Shown: positions 24,186 through 32,651 of the stretch, piece after piece
Numbering within the stretch: position 1 is the stretch's first letter
Layout of the letters: each line of letters begins with the position of its first letter
Assembly (NCBI GenBank): GCA_945873925.1
Contig: CAMCES010000002.1
Location: 1 to 64,000 of the forward strand
DNA from: Bordetella parapertussis
Lineage (GTDB): Bacteria; Pseudomonadota; Gammaproteobacteria; Burkholderiales; Burkholderiaceae_C
DNA length: 64,000 nt
Direction of reading: 5' to 3'
Made by a program: the position numbers and the translations under genes
The notes under the pieces: model-generated
Databases searched by the model: none
Told to the model about the DNA's origin: nothing
What the model saw: only the letters and a program-made list of their open reading frames with translations

Positions 24186-26357
24186 ATGACATTGTCACCG
24201 CAAAGCCATGCCATCCCACGCCATCGCAAGCCCATCCGTCATGCCATCGGGTTGGCCTGCTTGGCCCTCGCCACGCAGGCATCTGCACAGGCGACAGCCG
24301 AATCTACCGAGCGCTTGCCTCAGGTCACAGTCACAGGCAATCCCTTGGGTAACAACGATGGGGTTCAGGCAGTGCAAGCCTTGCAAGGCGATGCTCTGGT
24401 CTGGCGATCTGAAAGCACCTTGGGAGAGACTTTGTCGTCGACCCCGGGCGTCTCCAGCAGCTACTTTGGCCCCAACGCCAGCCGACCGATCATCCGGGGC
24501 ATGGATGGCGACCGCATCAAAATCCTGAACAACAGCCTGACATCACAAGACCTGTCGGCGTTGAGCAATGACCATTCGGTGCCCTTGGACACCTTGGTGG
24601 TCGAGCGCATCGAGGTGCTGCGCGGACCCTCGGCCATCATGTATGGCGGCAGTGCGGTCGGTGGCGTGGTCAATCTCATCGATAACCGAATCCCTTCTCA
24701 GCCGATCACGGGTTTGAGCGGCAGGGCTGATGTGGGTTGGGCCAGCGGCAACCAAGAAACCCGTGGTGCAGCGATGCTTGAGCTGGGCAATGGGCAGTTT
24801 GCCGTGCATGCGGACGCGTTCGGTCGTCACAGCCTGGACCAAGCCGTGCCTGACACCTTGGCTTGCGAAAAAACAGGTTCACCCAGCAGTGCCAAAGCCA
24901 TTTGCAATTCCAACAACAGCGCCAATGGCTACGCCCTGGGCGGCAGTGTGTTTTGGGACAAAGGCTACCTGGGTTTGGCGGGCAACACCTACCGCAGCAG
25001 TTACGGCGCGGTGGCTGAGGACAATGTGCGCATCGATATGAAAAACGATCGCTATGCGCTGCAGAGCGAAATTCGACAACCCGTGGCCATGGTCGACAGC
25101 CTTCTCTTCCAATGGGGCAACACCGACTACACGCACACCGAGTTTGATGAGGGTGCCCCTGGGACAGTGTTTGTTCAAAAGGGCAATGACATTCGCCTGA
25201 GCGCCAAGCACCAAGCATTCGACACGGCACTGGGTCGTGTGCAAGGTGCGTTGGGATGGCAAGGCGAGAACACCCAGTTTGTTGCAGACGGTGACGAGGC
25301 CTTCATGCCCGCCACCAAAACACGCCTGTCGGCACTCTACCTGGTCGAGGAATGGCGATAACCCTGGGGCAATGTCAGCATGGGGCTTCGCTCAGAGTCT
25401 GTCACGGTGGACGGCGATGCTTTCACGAAAGGGGCAACCAATCGGGACGCCGCTGCTTCCAGCAACCGTTTTTCACCGCTCAGCAGTGCACTTGGCTTGC
25501 TGGTCAAGCTCTCGCCTGAGTGGTCGCTCAAAGGGCATTTGGCACAAACCCAGCGGGCTCCCAAGGACTATGAATTGCGAGCCGATGGCGTGCATGTGGC
25601 CACCGCGGCTTACGAGGAAGGCTCCACCAACCTGGGCACTGAAAAATCTCGTCAGGTTGATTTGGGTGTGAATTGGGCCAAAGGCCCACACAAGCTCAGC
25701 CTGAATTATTTTGTGACCCGTTTCGACAACTACATTGGGTTGAATGCCAATGGCGAGGTGGTGAACGAGGATGACGAAGCAGGTGGTCTCAATTCAGCTG
25801 ACCCTCAAGCCAACTGCGGTGACAGTGACCCTGAAAACGGCTGTTTCACCAAATACACCTTCAGCGCCACCCGCGCCGAATTCAAGGGCTACGAGCTGGA
25901 AACCTTGCTGCGTTTGGTTGGCAGCAAGGGTTTGCTACAAGAGGGGCAAGACGCCACTTGGGACCTGGCCTTGCGGGCTGATGCCGTGCGGGCCACCAAC
26001 CAAGACACAGGCCAAGCCCTGCCTCGCATTCCCCCAGTTCGACTGGGGGCCACGTTGGCTCGGCTGTCAGGCCCATGGCGCATGGCCCTGGGTGTGGATC
26101 ATGCCAATGCACCGCGCCTGGGTCCTGACCAACGCGCAACCTCTGCCTACAGCTTGTGGAATGCCCAGTTCAGCTATCGGCAAAAAATCAATGTCAACCA
26201 AGCCCTTTGGTATGTGCGTGTGGACAACCTCACAGACCAATTGGCCTACCCCGCCACCTCGGTCTTGACCAGCACTGCGCTGGATGCGGTCTCGGGTCGA
26301 CCCAAAGCGCCGCTGCCCGGCAGAAGCCTCAAGTTGGGCGTGCAAGTTGATTTTTGA
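24186..26357 (+). pseudogene. TonB-dependent outer-membrane receptor (ZnuD-like) interrupted by one in-frame TAA
   Basis: From ATG 24186 (AAGGAG upstream) the frame encodes a signal peptide, a plug domain (YFGPNASRPIIRGMDGDRIKIL, RIEVLRGPSAIMYGGSAVGGVVN) and the first part of a beta-barrel. A TAA at 25359-25361 stops it after 391 residues. The same frame reopens at once and runs to 26357 with the remaining barrel strands and a normal C-terminal end (LPGRSLKLGVQVDF). With the stop ignored the length is about 723 codons, normal for a zinc receptor. One base change (CAA to TAA) explains it. It may be a pseudogene, a sequencing error or a readthrough case. A loop with two Cys (DTLACEK ... AICNSNN) recalls ZnuD. 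Confidence 0.85.
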
Positions 26358-26366
26358 AGGCACTGA

Positions 26367-26474
26367 ATGACCCTGATTTGGATATTGTCGGCCTGCCTGG
26401 CCTCCACCGCGCTCAGCTTGTTATTGATTGGCGTTGGCTGGGTGCCTGCCTTCGCTCAATTTCTTCACCACTGA
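26367..26474 (+). CDS. possible 35-residue membrane micro-protein
   Basis: ATG 26367 to TGA 26474 encodes 35 residues that are almost wholly hydrophobic (MTLIWILSACLASTALSLLL then a short tail ending FLHH). It sits 9 bases after the TonB receptor and 40 bases before the ZrgA-like gene, on the same strand. It could be a real single-pass micro-protein, a remnant of a larger transporter N-terminus, or chance. No good ribosome binding site is seen. Confidence 0.3.
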   Translation: MTLIWILSACLASTALSLLLIGVGWVPAFAQFLHH

Positions 26475-26514
26475 GCCGCCAAGCCAGGCGGCCATCTTCT
26501 AGAATGGACTGATC

Positions 26515-27039
26515 ATGACCTCCAACGCCTTGTTACTCGCCGCTTTGATTGTTGCCACCTCGGCTTGGTCCGCTGACAAATCAGGCGCTCACCATGATCA
26601 CGCCGCGCATTCCCATGGTCAGGGTCAACTGGAGTTGGTGGTGCAGGGCGATGTGGTCCAACTGGATTTTGAAATTCCCATGGAGAGCTTGTTGGGCCAT
26701 GAACACCTGCCCAAAACCCCAGCCCAAAAGAAAGCCATGGCCGAGTTGCAAGCTGGTGCTGCCCAAGCCGACTACTTTGTCGTCCTCCCTGCTGCTGCGG
26801 CGTGCCAGTTGCAATCGGCCCAGGCCGGTTCGGACATGTTCTTGGGCAAAAAATCCGAACACAGCGACCTCGATGTGCAACTTCAGTTCAAGTGCAGCAA
26901 ACCTGCCGCTTTGCAACAAGTTGAATTGGCTGTCTTCAAAAGACATCCACGTTTGAAATCCCTCAAGGTCAACATGCTCACACCCAAAGGTCAGGGTTCG
27001 ACCACGCTCAAGCCCAAAGACCCAGTCATTCGCTGGTGA
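26515..27039 (+). CDS. ZrgA/DUF2796-family periplasmic zinc protein
   Basis: 174 residues. A signal peptide is followed by a histidine-rich segment (residues ~24-36, HHDHAAHSHGQG) and the DUF2796 core with LELVVQGDVVQLDFEIPMESLLG. The family is named for ZrgA, a zinc-uptake protein of Vibrio, and the same gene set (PA4063-PA4066) is zinc-responsive in Pseudomonas aeruginosa. It probably binds zinc in the periplasm. The stop overlaps the possible GTG start of the next gene. Confidence 0.85.
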   Translation: MTSNALLLAALIVATSAWSADKSGAHHDHAAHSHGQGQLELVVQGDVVQLDFEIPMESLLGHEHLPKTPAQKKAMAELQAGAAQADYFVVLPAAAACQLQSAQAGSDMFLGKKSEHSDLDVQLQFKCSKPAALQQVELAVFKRHPRLKSLKVNMLTPKGQGSTTLKPKDPVIRW

Positions 27040-27728
27040 GCATGCATCCCGCGCTGCGCCTGTCTCACCTTACCCATGCTTGGCCGGGACAAGCGCCGCT
27101 GATTGACATCCCGCAACTGACTCTGCAGCAAGGACAGCACCTGTTTATCCAAGGCCCCAGCGGTTGCGGCAAAAGCACCTTGCTCTCACTGTTGGCTGGG
27201 GTTCAGCAGGTCCAAAATGGCACTTGCGAAGTGCTGGGCCAAGACCTGGCAAAGCTGTCACCCTCCCAGCGAGACCGTTTGCGGGGTGAACACATGGGCG
27301 TGATTTTTCAGCAATTCAATCTCTTGCCCTTTTTAGACGCGCAAACCAACGCCTTGTTGCCGACGCGCTTGTTTCCCAGCCGTGCAAAAGCGGCTGATCT
27401 GCTTTGGGGCAGCGCATCGAAGCAAGCCCAAGCCTTGGCAAACACCCTGGGTCTGTCCGCCAGCGTATGGGCTCAAGGCGTGCACCAATTGTCGGTGGGT
27501 CAGCAGCAAAGGGTGGCGGTGGTTCGTGCTTTGATGGGTCAACCCCGGTTGATCATTGCAGACGAACCCACCTCAGCCCTGGACGATGCCAGGCAACTCG
27601 AATTCATTGACCTGCTCTTGAGCACAGCAGCTGAGCAGGGTGCGAGCGTGGTCATGGTCAGCCACAACGCCCGTTTGGCCAAGCGTTTTCACCAAGTGCA
27701 TGTTTGGCCCGGGGAGCAGCGGGCATGA
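27036..27728 (+). CDS. ABC transporter ATP-binding protein, MacB/LolD type
   Basis: 230 residues if read from GTG 27036 (GTGA overlap with the previous stop); ATG 27042 is equally possible. Walker A GPSGCGKST (~40-48), signature LSVGQQQRV, and Walker B LIIADEPTSALD are all present, so it is a competent ATPase of the LolD/MacB subgroup. It pairs with the FtsX-type permease that follows (ATGA overlap). With ZrgA and DUF3299 it forms the zinc-limitation ABC cassette; the cassette has no classical ZnuA-type binding protein. Confidence 0.88.
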   Translation: MSMHPALRLSHLTHAWPGQAPLIDIPQLTLQQGQHLFIQGPSGCGKSTLLSLLAGVQQVQNGTCEVLGQDLAKLSPSQRDRLRGEHMGVIFQQFNLLPFLDAQTNALLPTRLFPSRAKAADLLWGSASKQAQALANTLGLSASVWAQGVHQLSVGQQQRVAVVRALMGQPRLIIADEPTSALDDARQLEFIDLLLSTAAEQGASVVMVSHNARLAKRFHQVHVWPGEQRA

Positions 27729-29047
27729 GGTTTTGGTTGTCATTGGCCATCTCGAGCGCATGGTCACGCCGCCATGCTTTGGCCTTGGTTACCTTGTCGG
27801 TGGCGGTGTCGGTCTTGATTTTGCTCAGCGTGCAGCAACTGCGCGAGGATGCGCGTCGCAGCTTTTCCAATGCATTGAGTGGCGTGGATTTGATCGTGGG
27901 CCCACGCGGTAGCGCCACCGAACTCATGCTCTACAGCGTCTTTCAAATTGGAAGACCTTCGCGCAACATGGGCTATGCAGGTTTTCAAGAGATTCAAGCC
28001 ATGCCCCAGGTGCGTTGGGTGGTACCCATCCAATTGGGCGACACCTACCAAGGCCACCCGGTCTTGGGAACCACGCCTGCCTTGTTTGCGCATTTTCAAA
28101 CCCAAGGTCAGTCTCTGCAATGGAGCCAAGGTCGCGCTTTCGGCGACCCCAAAACCCAAGCCAATGCGATGTTCGAGGTGGTGCTCGGCGCCGAAGTGGC
28201 GCAACGGTTTGGCCATGCGGTGGGCGATGCCTTGGTGATCACCCATGGTGCAGGCGGTGGACCGGAGTCCACCGACCACGACGAGCAACCACTGAAGGTG
28301 GTGGGCATCTTGAAACCCACCGGTGCACCCATTGACCGCTCGGTGTTGCTCAACTTGGAAGGCTTCGAGTCCATGCACCAAGGCTGGGGCTTGGGTATTT
28401 CCCCCAAGGCTTTGAAAGCCGCGAATCTGGGCATGGCACCGGCACCTGCCCCGCATGACCGGTCACAGCCAGACATCAGTGCTCTGAAACCCGCGAGCCT
28501 CTCTGCGGTATGGGTGGGTTTGCACAACCGGGCCGAGGTTTTCTCTGTGCGTCGCAAAATCGAGGCCTTGGGCCGAGACCCTTTGATGGCGGTCATGCCC
28601 GGAGTGGCACTCGATGAGCTTTGGCAGGTGGTGAAGGTGGTTGAAAACAGCCTGGTGTTGGTGGGTGCTTTGGTGGCTGTCAGCGCCATGATGAGCGTCG
28701 GGGCGGTGCTGTTGGTCGCGATGGCTGGTCGACGCAAAGAGCTGGCGATTTTGCGAGCCATGGGCGCTGCTCCCAAAGCATTGTTGGCCTATGTCTTGTT
28801 AGAGTCTTTGGTGGTCTGTTTGCTTGGTATCCTGGCTGGGTTCCTGGCCAGCCGAGCCTTGATCTGGGGAGCCCAAGACTTGCTGCGTGTTCACTACGGC
28901 GTGATGGCGCAACCTGGTTGGCCAACACCCGAGTCTGGCTTGGTTTTATTGGCCTTGTGTGGCGTGGCCATGTTGGCCAGTTTGATACCCGCTTGGAGGG
29001 CTTATCGTTTGTCGCTCATGGATGGTTTGCATCCGCCAGCGGTATGA
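27725..29047 (+). CDS. ABC transporter permease, FtsX/MacB-like
   Basis: 440 residues. One N-terminal membrane span (~20-38), a long periplasmic domain (~40-300), and three C-terminal spans (from VVAVSAMMSVGAVLLVAM-like segment to IPAWRAYRLSLMDGL) give the four-helix FtsX topology. The motif RRKELAILRAMGA is the coupling helix seen in LolC/MacB permeases. Such mechanotransmission permeases move lipoproteins or drive periplasmic partners rather than import ions through a channel; its exact role in zinc handling is open. Confidence 0.88.
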   Translation: MRFWLSLAISSAWSRRHALALVTLSVAVSVLILLSVQQLREDARRSFSNALSGVDLIVGPRGSATELMLYSVFQIGRPSRNMGYAGFQEIQAMPQVRWVVPIQLGDTYQGHPVLGTTPALFAHFQTQGQSLQWSQGRAFGDPKTQANAMFEVVLGAEVAQRFGHAVGDALVITHGAGGGPESTDHDEQPLKVVGILKPTGAPIDRSVLLNLEGFESMHQGWGLGISPKALKAANLGMAPAPAPHDRSQPDISALKPASLSAVWVGLHNRAEVFSVRRKIEALGRDPLMAVMPGVALDELWQVVKVVENSLVLVGALVAVSAMMSVGAVLLVAMAGRRKELAILRAMGAAPKALLAYVLLESLVVCLLGILAGFLASRALIWGAQDLLRVHYGVMAQPGWPTPESGLVLLALCGVAMLASLIPAWRAYRLSLMDGLHPPAV

Positions 29048-29059
29048 AAGGTGTCAGTG

Positions 29060-29638
29060 ATGAATCAGTGCAATGAAGGACCCAACCGTCGACAACTCTT
29101 GGTCGTGGCAACAGGCATGGCTTTCGGCAGCGTCACCTGGGCCCAGTCCGATGGCTATAAAACCATTGACTGGAATGATTTGATGCCTGACCCTTGGGTC
29201 AAAGAAATGACCAAAGAAATGGCCAGCATGAGCAAGTTGGCTTATTTGCAAGACACGAGCGAAGAGGCCAACAAAGCCATGGCAGCCTTGCGCAAAAAGC
29301 TCGATGAAGCACCGATTGTCAAAGCGCAGATCAATCAAAAAGTACGGCTGCCTGGTTACGCTGTTCCTCTGGACGCCAACCGCAATGACAAGCGTGAGTT
29401 TTTGCTGGTGCCGTACTTTGGTGCTTGCATTCACACACCACCACCGCCAGCCAACCAAATCGTGTTGGTGCGTCCCACCGCGCAAAGCAAAATCAAAAAA
29501 ATGCCCGAGTCCATGGATGTGCTGTGGGTAGAGGGTGAGCTCAAAGAGGGGCGGGTGACCACCAGTCAGGGCATCAGCGGTTATGTCATGGATGCGGTAT
29601 CGATCGCACCCTACGAACAAAAACCAGCCAAGCGCTGA
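29060..29638 (+). CDS. DUF3299 exported protein
   Basis: 192 residues from ATG 29060, chosen because AAAGGTG at 29044-29050 gives proper spacing; GTG 29051 would have none. A Tat/Sec-like N-terminus (RRQLLVVATGMAFGSVTWA) precedes the DUF3299 core LPGYAVPLD ... REFLLVPYFGACIHTPPPPANQ, a strongly conserved metal-binding-looking loop with Cys and His. It ends the zinc cassette, as in Pseudomonas aeruginosa (PA4066). The biochemical function is not established. Confidence 0.85.
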   Translation: MNQCNEGPNRRQLLVVATGMAFGSVTWAQSDGYKTIDWNDLMPDPWVKEMTKEMASMSKLAYLQDTSEEANKAMAALRKKLDEAPIVKAQINQKVRLPGYAVPLDANRNDKREFLLVPYFGACIHTPPPPANQIVLVRPTAQSKIKKMPESMDVLWVEGELKEGRVTTSQGISGYVMDAVSIAPYEQKPAKR

Positions 29639-29659
29639 CCTGCTGGTTTGCCCGACACC

Positions 29660-29688
29660 TTGACTTTCAATCTGAATTCTTAATAATT
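29660..29688 (+). promoter_or_regulatory. candidate sigma70 promoter for the second bactofilin
   Basis: TTGACT at 29660-29665, a 17-base spacer and ATAATT at 29683-29688, 44 bases before the bactofilin ATG. The -35 box is close to consensus and the -10 box fair. It lies in the 94-base gap after the DUF3299 gene, so the bactofilin need not depend on the zinc operon. Confidence 0.4.
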
Positions 29689-29732
29689 ACTTGCAGTTTC
29701 ATTAGAATCAAACCTTTAACAGTGAGCGTCCT

Positions 29733-30185
29733 ATGGCAACCAATCTTGATCAATCCAACAACCTTGTGATCGGAAACGGCGTGATTTTCAAGGGCACGCT
29801 CAACGTGCCGAAAAAAGCAACTGTCTACGGCACCATCGACGGTGAGCTCACTGCCGAAGAAATTTTCATAGGCCAGTCCGGCAAGATCTCCGGTAAAGTC
29901 ACTGCCCGCAGCATCGAGGTCGAAGGTGAATTGCACCAAGTTATCCATTGCCGCGACCACCTGCACATCCGCTCCTCAGGCAAGGTGTCAGGCAAGTTGG
30001 AATATTCACAAATTCAAATCGAGCGGGGTGGAGAGTTTCGAGGCGAAATGCAGCAAGTGGGCGCACCACCGGTTTACCCTTCTGCTCCAGGCAATGCCGG
30101 CATGCAAGCCATCAGCCCAACCGCGACCAACACACCTGCTGTGACAACCAGCTCTGTAACAGGCAACAACAAACCTACTTCTTAA
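29733..30185 (+). CDS. bactofilin, second copy
   Basis: 150 residues. The beta-helix repeats (NLVIGNGVIFKGTLN, IGQSGKISGKV, CRDHLHIRSSGKVSGKLEYSQIQIERGGEFRGEM) match those of the bactofilin at 20105-20488 closely, so the two are paralogues. It differs by a 40-residue Pro/Thr/Ser-rich tail, probably unstructured. It may co-polymerise with the first or serve another site. Its last 11 bases overlap the convergent gene at 30175. Confidence 0.9.
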   Translation: MATNLDQSNNLVIGNGVIFKGTLNVPKKATVYGTIDGELTAEEIFIGQSGKISGKVTARSIEVEGELHQVIHCRDHLHIRSSGKVSGKLEYSQIQIERGGEFRGEMQQVGAPPVYPSAPGNAGMQAISPTATNTPAVTTSSVTGNNKPTS

Positions 30186-30588
30186 ACGGATCTTCGCAGG
30201 GGGCTTCAGACGTGTATTTCATGCACAGGCAACTGAAGCCAAAGTTCTTCAGGCCGGCCTTGTCAATGTCTCGCACACTGACGCGCCGCTTGGTATTGGA
30301 GGGAACGTAGAGCTTGGGCTCAAAGGCTTGGTTGCGTTTCCTGCCGTCTTTGAATTCAAAACTCGCGCCGGTACAAAAAATCGGCCCACTCAATTGGTTG
30401 CCAACCTCAAACATCATCAATTTGGGGTCATCACTCGACCAACCCGATTGAATGCTGAGGTTTCGCAGTTCAGCGGCCGTCAGTTCGGTCTGGATCATCT
30501 TGGGCGCGCTGCTGAACCAGCCCATGGCCTGGGCGGTTGCACACCCTAAGCCTATCGCCAATGCAGCGGCCAGTCTGATGCAGTTCAT
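30175..30588 (-). CDS. exported protein, function unknown
   Basis: 137 residues. A signal peptide with cleavage near AQAM is followed by a mature domain with four cysteines (PIFCTGAS, FGFSCLCMKY, APCEDP), likely two disulfides. No family recognised. The start overlaps the stop of the upstream haloacid dehalogenase gene (ATGA), so it is cotranscribed; the functional link is unclear. Confidence 0.68.
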   Translation of the reverse strand: MNCIRLAAALAIGLGCATAQAMGWFSSAPKMIQTELTAAELRNLSIQSGWSSDDPKLMMFEVGNQLSGPIFCTGASFEFKDGRKRNQAFEPKLYVPSNTKRRVSVRDIDKAGLKNFGFSCLCMKYTSEAPCEDPFKK

Positions 30589-31271
30589 AGCAAAGGCAAG
30601 ATATCGCTGAGCATGGCCCCGCTGTGGGTGGGGCGCGGGCCAAGCGTCTCAAATGGCAGCCCTTGCCGGTTGACCCAAAAACTTTTGAATCCAAACCAGG
30701 TAGCACCCAAAGCATCCCAGCTGTTGCTGGAGACAAAAAGCACTTCACGGATGTCAATCGGGTAATGGTCTGCAACCAAAGCGTAGCTTTGAGGCGATGT
30801 TTTGTACTGTCTGACTTCGTCTACCGACAGCAGCTTGTCAATCAATCCGTCCATTTTGGCGCTGCTGACAGCTGCACTGAGCATGTCTGGGCTGCCATTG
30901 GACAAGATGGCGCAACGCATGCCTCTGGCTTTGAGTTGTTGCAGTACCAGCAGGTTTTCTGGAAAAGCATCCAGATGCGCGTATTGATCCATGAGTTGTT
31001 TTTGTTTGGCGGGCGTTAATTCAAGTTGCAGGCGTTGGCAGGCGTACTGCAAGGCCAAGCGGGTGATGTCCCAAAAAGATTGATAGTGCCGACTTCCCAT
31101 GGGGTTGATCGGATCACTTAAAGTGATTAATCGGCTGTACTCGATTTGTTTATCGCGCCAGCCCACCGACAACGCTTGCCCCTGACCAGGAAAAAGCGTC
31201 TCGGCCAATGTACCAACCGAATACACATCGAACAAAGTGCCGTAGGCATCAAAAACAACCAATCGAATCAT
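30585..31271 (-). CDS. haloacid dehalogenase, type II (L-2-haloacid dehalogenase-like)
   Basis: 228 residues of the HAD superfamily. The nucleophile Asp8 lies in VVFDAYGTLFD, the second motif is ILSNGSPDML, a lysine is in YKTSP, and the final motif SSNSWDALGA is the one special to 2-haloacid dehalogenases. These enzymes hydrolyse L-2-haloacids to D-2-hydroxyacids; members may also act as phosphatases. A cap domain of normal size is present. Cytoplasmic. Confidence 0.88.
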   Translation of the reverse strand: MIRLVVFDAYGTLFDVYSVGTLAETLFPGQGQALSVGWRDKQIEYSRLITLSDPINPMGSRHYQSFWDITRLALQYACQRLQLELTPAKQKQLMDQYAHLDAFPENLLVLQQLKARGMRCAILSNGSPDMLSAAVSSAKMDGLIDKLLSVDEVRQYKTSPQSYALVADHYPIDIREVLFVSSNSWDALGATWFGFKSFWVNRQGLPFETLGPRPTHSGAMLSDILPLL

Positions 31272-31356
31272 CTGGGCCCTTTGAATCTGTTTGCATGTTA
31301 GTGGAGTTCAAGGCGGTGAGCCACGCGCCTGAAAATCGGCATCGTATACTTTATCT

Positions 31357-31797
31357 ATGAAAATTCTCGTCTTGAATGGACCCAACCTCAATTTGCTGGG
31401 CACCCGAGAGCCCGACCAATACGGTCAGGCCAGTTTGGCCCAAGTCCAGCAGTTATGCGAGCAAACCGTCCGAGCATTGGGCCATGAATTGGAGTTCTTT
31501 CAAAGCAACCACGAAGGCGTGCTGATTGACAAAATCCATGCGGCCGGTCAGGCGCACCAAGCAGGGGAGTTGCTCGGTGCAGTCTTCAATCCCGGCGCAC
31601 TCACCCACACGTCAGTGGCTTTGCATGATGCCATCAAAGGCACGGGGCTGCCTGTGGTGGAAGTGCACATTTCCAATGTGCATGCGCGTGAGGCTTTTCG
31701 CCACCATTCCTTCATCTCCCCAGTGGCGGCAGGCGTGGTGGTTGGTTTGGGTATCCAGGGTTATGTCCTGGCCATCCAGGGACTGGTCAGTCTTTGA
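31357..31797 (+). CDS. aroQ: 3-dehydroquinate dehydratase, type II
   Basis: 146 residues, normal length. It dehydrates 3-dehydroquinate in the shikimate pathway. Catalytic residues of type II enzymes are visible: Arg17 and Tyr22 in GTREPDQYG, NHEG, NPGALTHTSVALHDA, and EVHISNVHAREAFRHHSF. A TATACT sequence lies at 31345-31350, only 6 bases before the ATG, and there is no ribosome binding site, so the message could be leaderless, though no -35 box is evident. The accB/accC genes that often follow aroQ are absent here. Confidence 0.95.
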   Translation: MKILVLNGPNLNLLGTREPDQYGQASLAQVQQLCEQTVRALGHELEFFQSNHEGVLIDKIHAAGQAHQAGELLGAVFNPGALTHTSVALHDAIKGTGLPVVEVHISNVHAREAFRHHSFISPVAAGVVVGLGIQGYVLAIQGLVSL

Positions 31798-32119
31798 CCA
31801 CCCGGCAAGGGCCTTTGATTCTTCTGGTCTCTCTCAACCCCTCACAACGCTCCATGGCCTTGCGCTCGGCCACCGCAGACATCTTGACGTAAATAGAGCA
31901 GGTGAAAATCATTTTTTCTTGAGCCAGGTTGCTGTCATAGGCCACGACGCAGCGGCCGATGTCGCCTAAATTGGGACGTTCATTTTTATACGCCTCTTGC
32001 AAAGCGTTTGGTAAGTCAAGCAAGGGTACGCCGGGGTAGTCATAGGGTTCAGCTTGGATGACGTCAAGCAACATACCAGACAGCAACAAGGCTGATAAAT
32101 AACGCTTTACTTTGTTCAT
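31787..32119 (-). CDS. small exported protein, function unknown
   Basis: 110 residues with a signal peptide (cleavage near VIQA). The mature part has four cysteines (GRCVVAYD, IFTCSIYV, MERCEGL, GPCRVV) at spacings that suggest two disulfides. No family recognised. It ends convergently inside the last bases of aroQ. Confidence 0.6.
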   Translation of the reverse strand: MNKVKRYLSALLLSGMLLDVIQAEPYDYPGVPLLDLPNALQEAYKNERPNLGDIGRCVVAYDSNLAQEKMIFTCSIYVKMSAVAERKAMERCEGLRETRRIKGPCRVVKD

Positions 32120-32248
32120 CCCCTATATTAAGCCTTTTCGGTGCAGACGCGTACGCTGGCGAATCCACACCCAGTCATCCCATTTGATGTGTGTGGCGTT
32201 AAGGGAAGAACGGCAACTTCATTTACCCTTCAACTTAAGGACTCCTCC

Positions 32249-32644
32249 ATGAAAAAGTCATTTGCGGCCCTGTTGATTTGTCTGTGTTTTGGCCAGTCAG
32301 CTGTCATGGCCGATCCTGGCCGCTGGCACAAGCAACGCATGGATGTCATCCGCACAGCACCCCATACCCATGGCAACCAAGGCTACCGTGGTCATTTTGG
32401 TGGCCGAGGAGGGCACCACGGTCACCGTCACCATGGCTTGGGTTGGGCGCCCTGGGTATCGGCTGCGGTGATTGGCGGCACACTGTATTGGTCAGGCACA
32501 TATGTCCAGCCAAGCACCACGGTCATTGTTTCACCGCCAGTTGCTGTTGAGCCAGCCAGGGTGGTGTATTTTTGTCAAACCAGCCAGCAGTACTATCCAG
32601 ATGTGCCGGTTTGCAATGTGCCTTGGCAAATGGTGTCTTACTGA
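32249..32644 (+). CDS. Gly/His-rich exported protein, function unknown
   Basis: 131 residues from ATG 32249; AAGGA at 32237-32241 supports the start. A signal peptide (cleavage after VMA) is followed by a Gly/His-rich stretch (~45-68, HFGGRGGHHGHRHHG), a hydrophobic segment (WAPWVSAAVIGGTLYW) and a C-terminal domain with two cysteines (VYFCQTSQQYYPDVPVC). The tail pattern YFCxxxxxYYPxVxxC is common in small periplasmic proteins of Burkholderiales. The His run may bind metal; not shown. Confidence 0.72.
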   Translation: MKKSFAALLICLCFGQSAVMADPGRWHKQRMDVIRTAPHTHGNQGYRGHFGGRGGHHGHRHHGLGWAPWVSAAVIGGTLYWSGTYVQPSTTVIVSPPVAVEPARVVYFCQTSQQYYPDVPVCNVPWQMVSY

Positions 32645-32651
32645 TTCCCAC

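Noticed and set aside
25380..26357. A separate gene encoding a C-terminal TonB-receptor fragment
   Set aside because: It is in the same frame as the upstream receptor part, begins 18 bases after the TAA, has no ribosome binding site or signal peptide, and supplies exactly the missing barrel. One interrupted gene explains it better.
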